Positions 47,232 through 55,827 of a stretch of DNA of 64,000 nt are shown here, piece by piece; the stretch's first letter is position 1; each line of letters opens with the position of its first letter. A program made the translations under genes and the position numbers. Below the pieces are notes generated by a model. It had not been told where the DNA came from, did not search any database, and saw only the letters and a list, made by a program, of their open reading frames with translations. The stretch is from CAIKZZ01 sp037443765 (lineage in GTDB: Bacteria > Pseudomonadota > Gammaproteobacteria > Steroidobacterales > Steroidobacteraceae), in the NCBI GenBank assembly GCA_037443765.1, contig JBBINS010000002.1, positions 1-64,000 of the forward strand. The letters are read 5' to 3'.

Positions 47232-47890
47232 TCGTCTGCGCGCTCGCGCTCGGGGGCTGCTCGATGTGGCCGTTCCACAAGAAGCAGCGCGCTGAGGAAT
47301 TGCCGGTCGAGGCGACGTCTGCCGAGGGCACCGCGCCCTCGGTCGTCGAACCGCAGGTCGCGCGCCGCACGGTCAAGACGCCCAAGATAAAGAACTCCAA
47401 CTTCGAGATCGGACCGTATATCGGCACCTACAGCGCCGAGGACTTCGGCGTCAATCCCGTGCTCGGGGCCCGCCTCGTCTATCACATCAGCGAGGACTTC
47501 TTTGCGCAGGGCCTGATCGGCCGGACCACGGTCGGCCTGACGAGCTACGAACGCCTGTCGGGCGGGGCGCAGCTGCTGACCGATAGTCAGCGCAAGCTCA
47601 CGTATTACAGCCTCGACTTCGGGTACAACCTGCTGCCGGGAGAGGTGTTCGTCAGCCCGCGGCGGGCGTTCAACTCGGCGCTGTACGTGACCGGCGGCGT
47701 CGGCGCGACGCACTTCGCGGGCGACAACCGCTTCACGGTCGCGATCGGGGCCGGCTACCGCCTGCTTCTGAACGACTGGCTGGCGGCGCACTTCGACGTG
47801 CGCGACAGCATCTTCGACGAGAACCTCTTGGGCACGAACAAGACGACGCACAATCTCGAGACCGGTCTCGGCGTGACCGTGTTCTTCTGA
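47201..47890 (+). CDS. Outer-membrane beta-barrel lipoprotein
   Basis: The 229-residue protein has a lipoprotein signal (RVLLLIVCALALGGCSMWPF). A basic/Pro linker precedes a small barrel with FEIGPYIGTYSAEDFGVNPVLGARLVYHI, YYSLDFGYNLLPGE, YVTGGVGATHFAGDNRFTVAIGAGYRLLLNDW and a terminal VTVFF. It is a paralogue-like companion of the preceding SH3-barrel protein; both end in Phe. The start ATG 47201 lies inside the preceding gene, with AGGA upstream. Its function is unknown, probably as a pair with its neighbour. Confidence 0.72.
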   Translation: MESRLRVLLLIVCALALGGCSMWPFHKKQRAEELPVEATSAEGTAPSVVEPQVARRTVKTPKIKNSNFEIGPYIGTYSAEDFGVNPVLGARLVYHISEDFFAQGLIGRTTVGLTSYERLSGGAQLLTDSQRKLTYYSLDFGYNLLPGEVFVSPRRAFNSALYVTGGVGATHFAGDNRFTVAIGAGYRLLLNDWLAAHFDVRDSIFDENLLGTNKTTHNLETGLGVTVFF

Positions 47891-47915
47891 CGCGACTACC
47901 GGACGGAGACGACGC

Positions 47916-48425
47916 ATGAGCCTGAAGTCCCTGTGCATCGCGATCGCGCTTGCCGCGAGCGCTGGCGTTTCGACGACGGCGCTCGGCGCGGACCCGATCG
48001 GGCAGCCGGCACCGGCGTTCACGCTGCCACTGCGTGGCGGCTCCGCCCCGCTCGCGCTCGACAAGCTGCGTGGACAGGTCGTGATGGTCAACTTCTGGGC
48101 GTCGTGGTGCGAGCCGTGCCGCAAGGAGTTCCCGCTGCTCGACCAGATCTACAAGAAGTACAAGGCCGCCGGCTTTACGCTCGTCGGCGTCAACGTCGAA
48201 CCGGACGCGAAGGACGCGGAGAGCTTCATCGCCAAGACGCCGGTGACGTTCCCGATCCTGTTCGACAAGGACAGCGCCGTCAGCAAGCTGTACCACGTCG
48301 CCGGCATGCCGACGACCGTGCTGATCGACCGCAAGGGTGTGCTCCGCTGGGTGCACCGCAGCTACGTGCCGGGCGACGAGAACGAGTACCTGAACCAGGT
48401 TCGCGCCATTCTGATGGAGAAATAG
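47916..48425 (+). CDS. TlpA-like exported thiol-disulphide protein
   Basis: The 169-residue protein has a signal peptide (SLCIAIALAASAGVSTTALGADP) and a thioredoxin/TlpA domain with FWASWCEPCRKEFPLL (CEPC) and the cis-Pro loop VAGMPTTVLIDRKGVLRWVH. It probably reduces disulphides in the periplasm, for haem attachment to CxxCH proteins or for Cys residues of the DUF4266 and DUF3570 proteins encoded next. GGAG precedes ATG 47916. TlpA-DUF4266-DUF3570 is a recurring gene order. Confidence 0.87.
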   Translation: MSLKSLCIAIALAASAGVSTTALGADPIGQPAPAFTLPLRGGSAPLALDKLRGQVVMVNFWASWCEPCRKEFPLLDQIYKKYKAAGFTLVGVNVEPDAKDAESFIAKTPVTFPILFDKDSAVSKLYHVAGMPTTVLIDRKGVLRWVHRSYVPGDENEYLNQVRAILMEK

Positions 48426-48427
48426 CC

Positions 48428-48655
48428 ATGACGAAGCCCTGCTTCCTCGTGCTGCTGGCAGTGATGGCCATGACCTCGGGCTGCGGCCGGATCCAGCCTT
48501 GGGTCAAGCCGTACGAGCGCGAGCGACTCGCCGACAAGGTCATGGCCTGGGACCGCGATCCGATCGCCCAGAGCTACATCACGCACGTCCACGAGAACCG
48601 CGAGGGCGCGCACGGCGGCACCGGCGAGGCCGGCGGCGGCTGCGGCTGCAACTGA
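48428..48655 (+). CDS. DUF4266 lipoprotein
   Basis: The 75-residue protein has a lipobox in VLLAVMAMTSGCGRIQPW. The mature domain has VKPYERERLADKVMAWDRDPIAQSYITHVHENREGAHGG and a Gly/Cys-rich end (GGGCGCN), the family hallmark. DUF4266 genes nearly always sit beside DUF3570 and often beside apbE and a TlpA gene. It starts 2 bp after the TlpA stop. Its role is unknown; the invariant Cys residues may be a metal site or the TlpA target. Confidence 0.82.
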   Translation: MTKPCFLVLLAVMAMTSGCGRIQPWVKPYERERLADKVMAWDRDPIAQSYITHVHENREGAHGGTGEAGGGCGCN

Positions 48656-48684
48656 CGCATCGGGCGGTAACGGATTCCACGGCC

Positions 48685-49857
48685 ATGAGCTTCACCTTCA
48701 GCCTACGCCGCATCGCCTGCATGGCGGTCGCCTATCTTGCGGCGGCGAGCGCCCTCGCGGACGTCCTGCCCGAGGAGCGCGCCGACCTCAGCTGGCGCAC
48801 CTACGACGGCGGCGGCCTGAAGGTGGAAGGTCCTGCGATGCTGGTCCGGAAGAACTTCTCCGACAACGTCTCCGTCAGCGCCGGGTACCAGGTCGACCAG
48901 GTGACGGGCGCCTCGATCGACATGGTCGTGCTCGGCGCGAGCCCGCTGCACGAGGTGCGCAAGCAAAAGCAGCTCGGCGTCGACTACCTGTACGGCAAGA
49001 CGACCTACAGCGTCGGCGTCGAGAGCAGCATCGAGAACGACTACGACTCGAGCAACGTCAACGCCGGCATCTCGCAGAGCATGTTCGGTGACCTGACCAC
49101 GATCACGATCGGCGTCAGCCGCGGCTGGGACATCATCACGCGCGTCATCAACGCCGCGCACCAGAAGGATCCGAACTTCCGCAAGCGCCTAGACCGCAAG
49201 ACCTGGTCGCTCGGCGTCTCGCAGATCCTGACGCGCAACCTGATCGCCGGCTTCGACTACGAGGCGATCACCGAGCAGGGCTATCTGCAGAACCCCTACC
49301 GGGCGATCCGCTACCTGGCCGCACCGGGCTCGACGATCTACCTGACGGCCCCGGAGGTCTTCCCGGGCACCCATACGAGCAACGCAGCCGCATTCAGGCT
49401 CAAGTACTTCCTGCCGTGGCACGCCTCGGTCGCCGGCAAGTACCGCTATTCCTTCGACACCTGGGACATCCGCGCCCAGACCGCCGAGGCCGACTACACA
49501 CAGCCGTTCTTCGACGAGGCGCTGATCGCCGACCTGACCTACCGCTACTACAGGCAGAATTCGGCGTCGTTCTACTCGGACCTGTTCCAGTTCGCGAACC
49601 AGCAGAACTACATGGCGCGCGACCGGGAGCTGGCTGCCCAGGACAACAACACCGTCGGCGCCGCCGTGTCCTACGACTTCCTCAAGTCGAAGCACTGGAT
49701 CGTGAAGAAGGCGTCCGGGTCGCTGCACTACGACTACATCATGTACAAGTACAAGGACTTCCGCGACGCGACGCAGCGCCAGCTGCCCGCCGGGACGGAG
49801 CCGCTCTACCACTACAACGCCAGCGTCGTGCAGGCGTTCGTCTCGATCTGGTTCTGA
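48685..49857 (+). CDS. DUF3570 outer-membrane protein, candidate flavinylated partner of ApbE
   Basis: The 390-residue protein has a signal peptide (IACMAVAYLAAASALADV) and beta-rich, aromatic-ended strands throughout (SVSAGYQVDQVTG, GVDYLYGKTTYSVGVESSIENDY, LRYYRQNSASFYSDLF-like hairpins, terminal FVSIWF), which fits a large outer-membrane barrel. VDQVTGASIDM (TGAS at residues 74-77) resembles the ApbE flavinylation motif [S/T]GA[S/T]x[S/T], although the last position is Asp. The apbE gene is convergent, 25 bp away. It follows DUF4266 by 29 bp. I read it as an outer-membrane electron-transfer or flavin-carrying component; this is not proven. Confidence 0.78.
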   Translation: MSFTFSLRRIACMAVAYLAAASALADVLPEERADLSWRTYDGGGLKVEGPAMLVRKNFSDNVSVSAGYQVDQVTGASIDMVVLGASPLHEVRKQKQLGVDYLYGKTTYSVGVESSIENDYDSSNVNAGISQSMFGDLTTITIGVSRGWDIITRVINAAHQKDPNFRKRLDRKTWSLGVSQILTRNLIAGFDYEAITEQGYLQNPYRAIRYLAAPGSTIYLTAPEVFPGTHTSNAAAFRLKYFLPWHASVAGKYRYSFDTWDIRAQTAEADYTQPFFDEALIADLTYRYYRQNSASFYSDLFQFANQQNYMARDRELAAQDNNTVGAAVSYDFLKSKHWIVKKASGSLHYDYIMYKYKDFRDATQRQLPAGTEPLYHYNASVVQAFVSIWF

Positions 49858-49861
49858 GTCG

Positions 49862-49880
49862 GGCGCGCCGGTCGCGCGCC
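49862..49880. terminator. Bidirectional hairpin between convergent DUF3570 and apbE genes
   Basis: GGCGCGC and GCGCGCC form a perfect 7-bp stem with a 5-nt loop, filling the 24-bp gap between the two stops. No T-tract follows on either strand. Confidence 0.5.
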
Positions 49881-49881
49881 G

Positions 49882-50859
49882 CTACTTCGGCGGCTCGAGG
49901 CCCTTCGTGTACCAGACCTTGCCGTACTTATCGACGACGACGGCGTCCATCTGCGGATACCGCTCGATCAGCCGGATCCCCTCGATCGGGCCCTTGATGA
50001 ATACACCCTTCGACCAGCCCTCGGTGTCGGTCGCGGTCGGGCCGATGATCGTCACGCTACGCACACCGATCGGGCTCTTGCCGGTCTTCGGATCGATGAT
50101 ATGGTGGTACCGGATACCGCCCTCGTCGAAGAAGCGCTCGTAATCGCCCGACGTCGAAATGCCGACGTCGGCGAGCGGCATGCTGAGGACGACCTTGTTC
50201 TTGTTGTCGGGATTGCGGATCCCGACGACCCATGGCCTCCCGCGCCGGTCGCCGAGCAGGCGCGTGTCGCCGCCGGCCATCACCATCGCGTGGGCGACCC
50301 CGAAACCCTTGAGAATCCCGACCGCCTGGTCGCAGGCGTAGCCCTTGGCGATGCCGCCGAGATCGATGCGCATGCCCTCGCGCGCGAACTTGACGGTGTG
50401 GTGCTCGGCATCAAGCACGAGGTTGCGGTAGTTGACGCCCGGCAGCGCCGCCTTGATCTCCGCGTCGCTCGGATGGATGTGGCGCGGGTAGTCGTAGAGG
50501 TAGCCGACGCTCGCGTAGGTGATGTCGAACGCGCCCTCCGTGATCTCGGAGTAGTGGATCGAGGTCTTTATCAGGTCGAAGAGCTCGGGATCGACCGCGA
50601 CCGGCTCGACGGCGGCGTGCATGTTGATCCGCGAGAGCTGGCTCTCCGGCTTGTAGTGACTCATCAGCTCGTCGATGCGGCGCATGTTGTCCATGACCGC
50701 GTCGATCGCCGCCTCGCCCTGGATCCGGTCGTCGTGCCAGACCTCGACGTAGATGCGGGTCCCCATGATTGATTCTTCGCGATGCAGCCAGTCGGCGCGG
50801 GCCGGAGTGACTGCAAACAGCGACAGTGCGATGGCGAACAGACTCGCGGCAAGCTTCAT
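49882..50859 (-). CDS. apbE: FAD:protein FMN transferase
   Basis: This 325-residue ApbE transfers FMN from FAD to a Thr/Ser of exported redox proteins in the periplasm. It has a signal peptide (KLAASLFAIALSLFAVTPARA). The N-terminal domain has IMGTRIYVEVWHDD, and MRIDLGGIAKGYACDQAVGIL carries the FAD/Mg-binding Asp and Gly. VAHAMVMAGGDTRLLG, STSGDYERFF and HHIIDPKTGKSP complete the nucleotide site. It is a single gene convergent with DUF3570; no other obvious FMN_bind-domain target is encoded in the window, so DUF3570 is the natural local candidate. Confidence 0.93.
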   Translation of the reverse strand: MKLAASLFAIALSLFAVTPARADWLHREESIMGTRIYVEVWHDDRIQGEAAIDAVMDNMRRIDELMSHYKPESQLSRINMHAAVEPVAVDPELFDLIKTSIHYSEITEGAFDITYASVGYLYDYPRHIHPSDAEIKAALPGVNYRNLVLDAEHHTVKFAREGMRIDLGGIAKGYACDQAVGILKGFGVAHAMVMAGGDTRLLGDRRGRPWVVGIRNPDNKNKVVLSMPLADVGISTSGDYERFFDEGGIRYHHIIDPKTGKSPIGVRSVTIIGPTATDTEGWSKGVFIKGPIEGIRLIERYPQMDAVVVDKYGKVWYTKGLEPPK

Positions 50860-51000
50860 GTAATTTCTCCGTGGACCGCCATTATCGGCCCGCGGGCGGC
50901 GCGACGCAGCCTCAGCGTGCGGTCGGTTATCATGCGGCCAAGGAACCCGGCGCCGCGTCCGCGGTCATTGAGTAAGAGAAATCATCACAGGGGATCGACC

Positions 51001-51828
51001 ATGACAGCGCGACGCATCGTCTACACGCTGGTGCTCTTCCTGGCCGCGAACGCCGCGGCCTACGCCGGCAACCGCGAAGAAGCGCGCATCCTCCAGGCGA
51101 CCCAGGTGTTGCAGGACACCCAGGCGATGCCGGACCAGCGCGTGCCGGACTGGCTGCTGCAGCGGGCGCAAGGCATCGCGGTCATCCCGAACGTGGTGAA
51201 AGTCGCCTTGATCGCCGGTGGCCGCGGCGCGAAGGGCATTCTTATGGTGCGCGACCCGCAGGGGCGCTGGAGCAATCCGGTGTTCCTGACCCTTGGCGGT
51301 GGCAGCTTCGGGTTCCAGTGGGGCCTCGAGGTCAGCGACGTCATCCTGGTGTTCACGACCCGGCGCAGCATCGAGGGTGTGACCGGCGGCAAGCTCACGC
51401 TCGGCGCCGACGCATCGGTCGCCGTCGGCCCAATCGGACGCTCGGTCTCCGGGGCGACCGACATCGGGCTCGCCGAGGTGTACTCGTATTCGCAGTCCAA
51501 GGGACTGTTCGCCGGCGTCGCCATCGACGGAACCGTGCTCGCGATCGACCATTCGGCGAACGCGGCGTACTACCAGCGACCGGGCGTGCTGGCCTCGGAC
51601 ATCCTGGCGCCGACCGCCCCCGCGCCGCCGCCGAGCGCGCAACGGCTGCTTGACGCGCTCCGTCGGTTGCCGAGCGGCGGCGATGGCGTTGCTCCGGCGG
51701 CGCGCTCCCCGACGGCGGCGGCCGGATCGCCTGCCGCTGCGGCGCAGCAAGCGGCGCCGGACGCGCGTGGTTTAGAGTCCGGCGGTGCGACGACGTACCC
51801 GCTCAACGACCCTAAGCCGCACCGCTAG
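51001..51828 (+). CDS. SYLF/YSC84-domain lipid-binding protein
   Basis: The 275-residue protein has a signal peptide (RRIVYTLVLFLAANAAAYAG) and a SYLF domain (about residues 30-215) with GIAVIPNVVKVALIAGGRGAKGILMVRD, FLTLGGGSFGFQWGLEVSDVILVF, GKLTLGADASVAVGPIGRSVS and YSQSKGLFAGVAIDGTVLAID. SYLF domains bind phosphoinositides in eukaryotes; bacterial members are exported and of unknown role, perhaps in envelope-lipid contact. The C-terminal tail is Ala/Pro-rich. AGGGG precedes the ATG. It stands alone and is divergent from apbE. Confidence 0.85.
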   Translation: MTARRIVYTLVLFLAANAAAYAGNREEARILQATQVLQDTQAMPDQRVPDWLLQRAQGIAVIPNVVKVALIAGGRGAKGILMVRDPQGRWSNPVFLTLGGGSFGFQWGLEVSDVILVFTTRRSIEGVTGGKLTLGADASVAVGPIGRSVSGATDIGLAEVYSYSQSKGLFAGVAIDGTVLAIDHSANAAYYQRPGVLASDILAPTAPAPPPSAQRLLDALRRLPSGGDGVAPAARSPTAAAGSPAAAAQQAAPDARGLESGGATTYPLNDPKPHR

Positions 51829-52177
51829 AGCCCGTTCGACCCTTCCGGCGATCGCGAGCGCCCTGCTCGCCAAGGTGCTGCCGGATGGCCGCTCGGGCGC
51901 CCGCTGCGCGGGACGGCGGCGGCCGGTGCAGATCGTCGCCACGCAGCCCGCTGCGACGGACGCGTACGACGATGTGCTCGCGGTGGCACGCGTGCGGATC
52001 GGCCGCAACGGCCTCGCCCGCGATCCGCAGATCGTGTACGCGAACGGGCCCGGCCACGGCGCCGACCTCGTCTTCGGGGTCCTCTCGCGGATCGTGCGCC
52101 GCGCTCGGTAGACGCCCGCCGAGATCGACGGCAAGCCGGTCGAGGTGGACTACTTCGGGTCGTTCCGGGACATCCGC
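51785..52177 (+). pseudogene. Decayed TonB-C-like fragment with an in-frame amber codon
   Basis: In one frame the residues VLAVARVRIGRNGLARDPQIVYANGPGHGADLVFGVLSRIVRRAR are followed by TAG (52109-52111). The same frame continues TPAEIDGKPVEVDYFGSFRDIR. Together these look like a TonB C-terminal domain in which a Tyr codon before TPAEIDGKPV has become a stop. The first 40 codons overlap the SYLF gene and are not family-like, so the 5' part is lost or lies in another frame. I cannot define a start and regard it as a remnant. Confidence 0.4.
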
Positions 52178-52503
52178 GCAGGACAACCTGCGGCGGGTGC
52201 AGACCGCGCTCGTTGCCGCGGCGAGCGGCCTCGAACACCTCGAACACCGCAACGAGCCGCAGGCACTCGATGCGGCGGCGGCCGGATGCGCCGCCGCCCG
52301 CCTGTTCGGTCAGGCGCAGAATCGGGAGCGGTTGGCGATCAATTGCGCCGCGAACTTGCACTGGACCACGGCCGCGAAGGAGCGACCGCTCGTGAGCTAC
52401 GGTGCGCACCAGCTTTGGCGCGGGGTCTGTTCGACGCGCCGCCGCGCCACTCGCCGATGCCCGCCGGGGAGCCGAGGCCCCGCCGGCGCGACGCGTCGGG
52501 CGC
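52178..52503. other. Intergenic stretch, 326 bp, no supported gene
   Basis: Open frames cross this interval on both strands, but none gives family-like protein. It may include the frame-shifted tail of the TonB-C-like remnant (a plus frame reads DNLRRVQTALVAAASGLEHL). Confidence 0.35.
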
Positions 52504-54786
52504 TCACGGCGAACGGTCGCCTGCGAGCGGCACCGCGAAGCGCGCGCCGCGAAACGCCGCGTCGTCACGGTCCGTGGCGCGCCGCCGCTCCGGTGCAGCC
52601 GCGAGCCGCGTCGCCAGCCTCGGTACGCCGGCAGACGTCAGCACGCGGACATCGAGCCCGTCGTCGCCGACCTCCGCGATCAGCGTATCGTCCGCCGCCA
52701 CCGCGAACCGCCGCACCGGGAACGGCGGCAGGTCGAGGGTGAGCGTCGCGGCTTGTCGCGCCAGTCGGTAGACGTAGCGGCGGTGCCCGGCCGTCCGATC
52801 GTATACGCCCCGCAGCGACCCGGCGCCGACGCGCACCGAGAAGTCGACTGCTCCGAGCGCCGCCGGCAATCGCGGCGCGAGCAGGATCTCGCCGCGGACG
52901 AGATCCGGGCGAACACCCAGGACGACCTGGTACCAGACCCGTAGGTGCTCGGCGTTCGACCAGGCCTGCAGGAACGTCCCGGTCAGTCGCGGCCACCGCT
53001 CCCCGGGGTGCGGGTAGGCATCGGACGTCTCCGGCAGGCCGCCGACCACGCCGCGCGCGAGCGCCATCGCGTTCAGCTGGTCGAACAGCGGCCACGCGAG
53101 CTCGATCTGGCCGGCCTCGACCATCCGCTCGATCGCGATGCCGTCGAGCCACGGCCACACCGTGCCGTTGTGGTAGGCCGCGTCCTTCGGGTAGCTCCCG
53201 GGCGCGAGGTGATAGCGGTGGAAGTTCGGGTCGCGCGGGTCGAGCGTCGCGACACCCCAGGGAAACACGAGCGACTCCCAGCACTGGCGGAGCGCCGCGG
53301 CCGATACGGACTCCTCCCGCAGCAGCGGCAGCGCGAACAGCAGGTTCGGACGCAACGTGTAGTCGGGCCGGCCGTCGGCCATCAGGCGATCCGCGATCCG
53401 GGCGCCCGTGGCGTCGACAAAATCGCGGGCGAACGCGTCGCGGAGCCGGTCGGCAGCGGCCGACCAGCGCCGCGCCGCCGCGTCGTTCCCCGTCGCCGTC
53501 GCGAAATCGGCGCCGGCCCGCAGCTGCTCGTACCAGAGCGCCTGGACGTCGTTGCCGCGCGTGCCGCGCGGCGAGTAGGAAGCGAGGTCTGAGCTGCGCC
53601 GGGCGTCCATCCAGGTCTCGTTGTCGCAATGGACGAGGTACCCGGACGCGTCCGTCCAATGGACGAGCGCACCCTCGATGCTGGCCGCGACGTTCCGGTA
53701 GAGATCCCCGATAATCGCGCGGTCGCCCGAATACCGGACGTAGTCCCGCAACGCGATGACGAAGCGCGGCGTGCCGTCGGTCGTGTGGTAGTCGAGGCTG
53801 TCGGCCTTGACGATGTTCGGCACGCGGCCATAGAACACCGACGCCGGATCCAGATCCTGGAACCGTGCGAACGACTTCAGGATCTGTCGCGCGGTCTCGA
53901 AGTGCCCGGTCGCAAGCGCAGCCCCCGCCAGCGAGACGAACGTGTCCCGGCCCCAGTACTCGTCGAACCACGGCAGGCCGGCGTAGATGCCGGCGCCGCG
54001 CTGGCGCGTGACGAGCGCGTCCGTCGAGAGCGTGATCCAGCGCAGCGCCGCAGTCCGGACCGGATCGTCGGTCGCCAGGAAATGCTCGCCGTTGAGGAGA
54101 TGCGCGAGCCGGCTCCGTCGCTCGGACTGCCACTGCTCGGCGTCGCGGAAGCCGGCGGCGAGTAACGCCGCCGCCGCGCCGCGGCTCGACGCGACGGCAA
54201 TCAGGAACCGCTGGCGGTGCACGCCCACTGCGACGTGATCCACGCGCCGAGGCGGCGCGGTGGAGCCGGCCACGTACCAGTCGACGCCATTCCGGCTGCC
54301 CTCGCTGCGGATCTGGTCGCCGACGAGTTCGAGGCGGACGGCGCCGGCCACACCGATGACCGCGACCTCGACGAGGTCGCGGTCGTCGAAGAGGCGCAGC
54401 ATCTCCGTCGTGCCGTTCGGATACGCCCGGACCAGTGCATCGGGCGAGACCGCGGCGCGGGCCGTGGATGGGTCGAGTGCGGTCCCGTTCACGCTCAGAC
54501 GGTATTCACTGAAGATGCCGCGCCCGGCGATGTGGAAGCCGCGGAAGGCGGCGTGCTCGACGTGCGTATTGCGGTGCGTCTGCGTGTAATAGTAGGCGGA
54601 GCGCTTGTTCGTGAAGACGACCGCGCGGTTGTCTTCCGCGGCCACGGGCACGGTCAGGCTGGCCAGCGTCACGTCACCGCGCGCAGGCATCGGCGGCGGG
54701 GACGCCTGTGCGGCGCCGCACGCCACCAGGACGATCCAGCGGGCCGCCGACGAGCGACTCTGGCATCGCGCGCTGCTGCGGGTCAC
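52504..54786 (-). CDS. Exported glycogen-debranching-enzyme-like glycosidase (GDE C-terminal type)
   Basis: From GTG 54786 the protein is 760 residues with a short signal-like N-terminus (SAARWIVLVACGAAQASPPP). The beta-rich N-terminal part (TLASLTVPVAAEDNRAVVFTNKRSAYY) is the substrate-positioning domain of this family. The catalytic (alpha/alpha)6 barrel has GIYAGLPWFDEYWGRDTFVSLAGAAL, NIVKADSLDYHTTDGTPRFVIAL, YLVHCDNETWMDARR, AYHNGTVWPWLDGIAIERM and GGLPETSDAYPHPGERWPRLTGTFLQAWSNAEHLRVW. Homologues hydrolyse alpha-1,6 branches or related alpha-glucosides; a signal peptide is unusual for a glycogen enzyme and suggests an extracellular polysaccharide. The start is uncertain: an ATG at 54918 would give 804 residues without a visible signal. 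Confidence 0.78.
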   Translation of the reverse strand: MTRSSARCQSRSSAARWIVLVACGAAQASPPPMPARGDVTLASLTVPVAAEDNRAVVFTNKRSAYYYTQTHRNTHVEHAAFRGFHIAGRGIFSEYRLSVNGTALDPSTARAAVSPDALVRAYPNGTTEMLRLFDDRDLVEVAVIGVAGAVRLELVGDQIRSEGSRNGVDWYVAGSTAPPRRVDHVAVGVHRQRFLIAVASSRGAAAALLAAGFRDAEQWQSERRSRLAHLLNGEHFLATDDPVRTAALRWITLSTDALVTRQRGAGIYAGLPWFDEYWGRDTFVSLAGAALATGHFETARQILKSFARFQDLDPASVFYGRVPNIVKADSLDYHTTDGTPRFVIALRDYVRYSGDRAIIGDLYRNVAASIEGALVHWTDASGYLVHCDNETWMDARRSSDLASYSPRGTRGNDVQALWYEQLRAGADFATATGNDAAARRWSAAADRLRDAFARDFVDATGARIADRLMADGRPDYTLRPNLLFALPLLREESVSAAALRQCWESLVFPWGVATLDPRDPNFHRYHLAPGSYPKDAAYHNGTVWPWLDGIAIERMVEAGQIELAWPLFDQLNAMALARGVVGGLPETSDAYPHPGERWPRLTGTFLQAWSNAEHLRVWYQVVLGVRPDLVRGEILLAPRLPAALGAVDFSVRVGAGSLRGVYDRTAGHRRYVYRLARQAATLTLDLPPFPVRRFAVAADDTLIAEVGDDGLDVRVLTSAGVPRLATRLAAAPERRRATDRDDAAFRGARFAVPLAGDRSP

Positions 54787-54875
54787 CGGCCGCTCAGACG
54801 GTCCGGGCGCCGTCGATGTCCCTCGGCGGCCGCGAATCCCCGCCCAGCGCTGGATCGCACCGACCGCGGAACACC

Positions 54876-55643
54876 TCAGCCCCCGAGGTCCTGCAGGAAG
54901 CGGGCGACGTCCATCCACGCGCCGGTGCCCGACACGAGGACGGCTGCCACGTTGGTGACAATGACCACCAGTCCGCCATAGACATAGGCCTTGTGTGGCC
55001 GCCCGATGGTGCGCCAGTCGTACACGATCGCGATCACCACGAGCAGCGCGGCGACGATCGTCGGCGGGATCACCACGAACGGTGGCGGCGGCCCCGCCGC
55101 CATCGCGCCGGGCGGCGCGAGAAACGTGACAAAGACGCGCGCGAGTGCGGGGATCATCAGGCCCGACATCAGCACGTACATCAGCCGTTTGTGCACTTCC
55201 GGCCTGCGAACGTTCGCGATCGCGAGTGCGAAGACCCCGACCATCGTCGGCAGCGTGCAGAGGGCGACCGCGGAGAAGCGCCGCGCCGCGTCGCCGAGGC
55301 CACGCGCATCATCGAGCCGGAGCATGGTGATCTTCAGCACGACGATCGAGCAGATCGTGAGCGTGAACAGCGAAATCCCCGCCAGACCCCACGCGCGATG
55401 GGCCGGCACCCGCCCGGCCGCCACCCAGGCGGTCTGGGCGAGATAGAAGAGCGTCCAGCCGAACAGCAGGAAACCGTGGATGTGTGTGATCGGCGGCGAG
55501 CGGAAGGCCCCCTGTGCCACCGGCACCCAGTAGGTCGGCGTGAAGCCACCGAATGCGATCAGCACGAAAACCACCGCCATCCACAGGTGGAAGCGCCGGA
55601 CACCGGATCGAAGTGCCACGTCGCCGTTGAGCGTCGCTTCCAT
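54876..55643 (-). CDS. Multi-pass membrane protein of unknown function
   Basis: The 255-residue protein has about seven membrane helices (FHLWMAVVFVLIAFGGFTPTYWVPV, HIHGFLLFGWTLFYLAQTAWVAA, GLAGISLFTLTICSIVVLKI, LCTLPTMVGVFALAIANV, LMYVLMSGLMIPALARVFVTFL, PPTIVAALLVVIAIVYDW, YGGLVVIVTNVAAVLVSG). Conserved-looking His residues (FHLW, HIHG, HR, VHKRL) could bind haem, as in cytochrome b561-like proteins; this is inference. ATG 55643 follows a G-rich ribosome-binding site. It lies 89 bp upstream of the debranching-like gene and 184 bp downstream of the DUF4199 gene, all on the minus strand. Confidence 0.65.
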   Translation of the reverse strand: MEATLNGDVALRSGVRRFHLWMAVVFVLIAFGGFTPTYWVPVAQGAFRSPPITHIHGFLLFGWTLFYLAQTAWVAAGRVPAHRAWGLAGISLFTLTICSIVVLKITMLRLDDARGLGDAARRFSAVALCTLPTMVGVFALAIANVRRPEVHKRLMYVLMSGLMIPALARVFVTFLAPPGAMAAGPPPPFVVIPPTIVAALLVVIAIVYDWRTIGRPHKAYVYGGLVVIVTNVAAVLVSGTGAWMDVARFLQDLGG

Positions 55644-55827
55644 ACCACCCCCCCGCATAGCCGATCTCGCGGCCGATTGTGCACTGTTGCCGCGTCCTTT
55701 GCCGGAGCGAGCGATCCCGGCCGCGCCGCCAGCCGGGTCGTCCGAATCGAACGATACTGAGGTACCGCATCCGGCGCTCCGGTCGCCGCGCCCGCGGACG
55801 GGGATCCCGGTCCGCGGACCGACCCCG

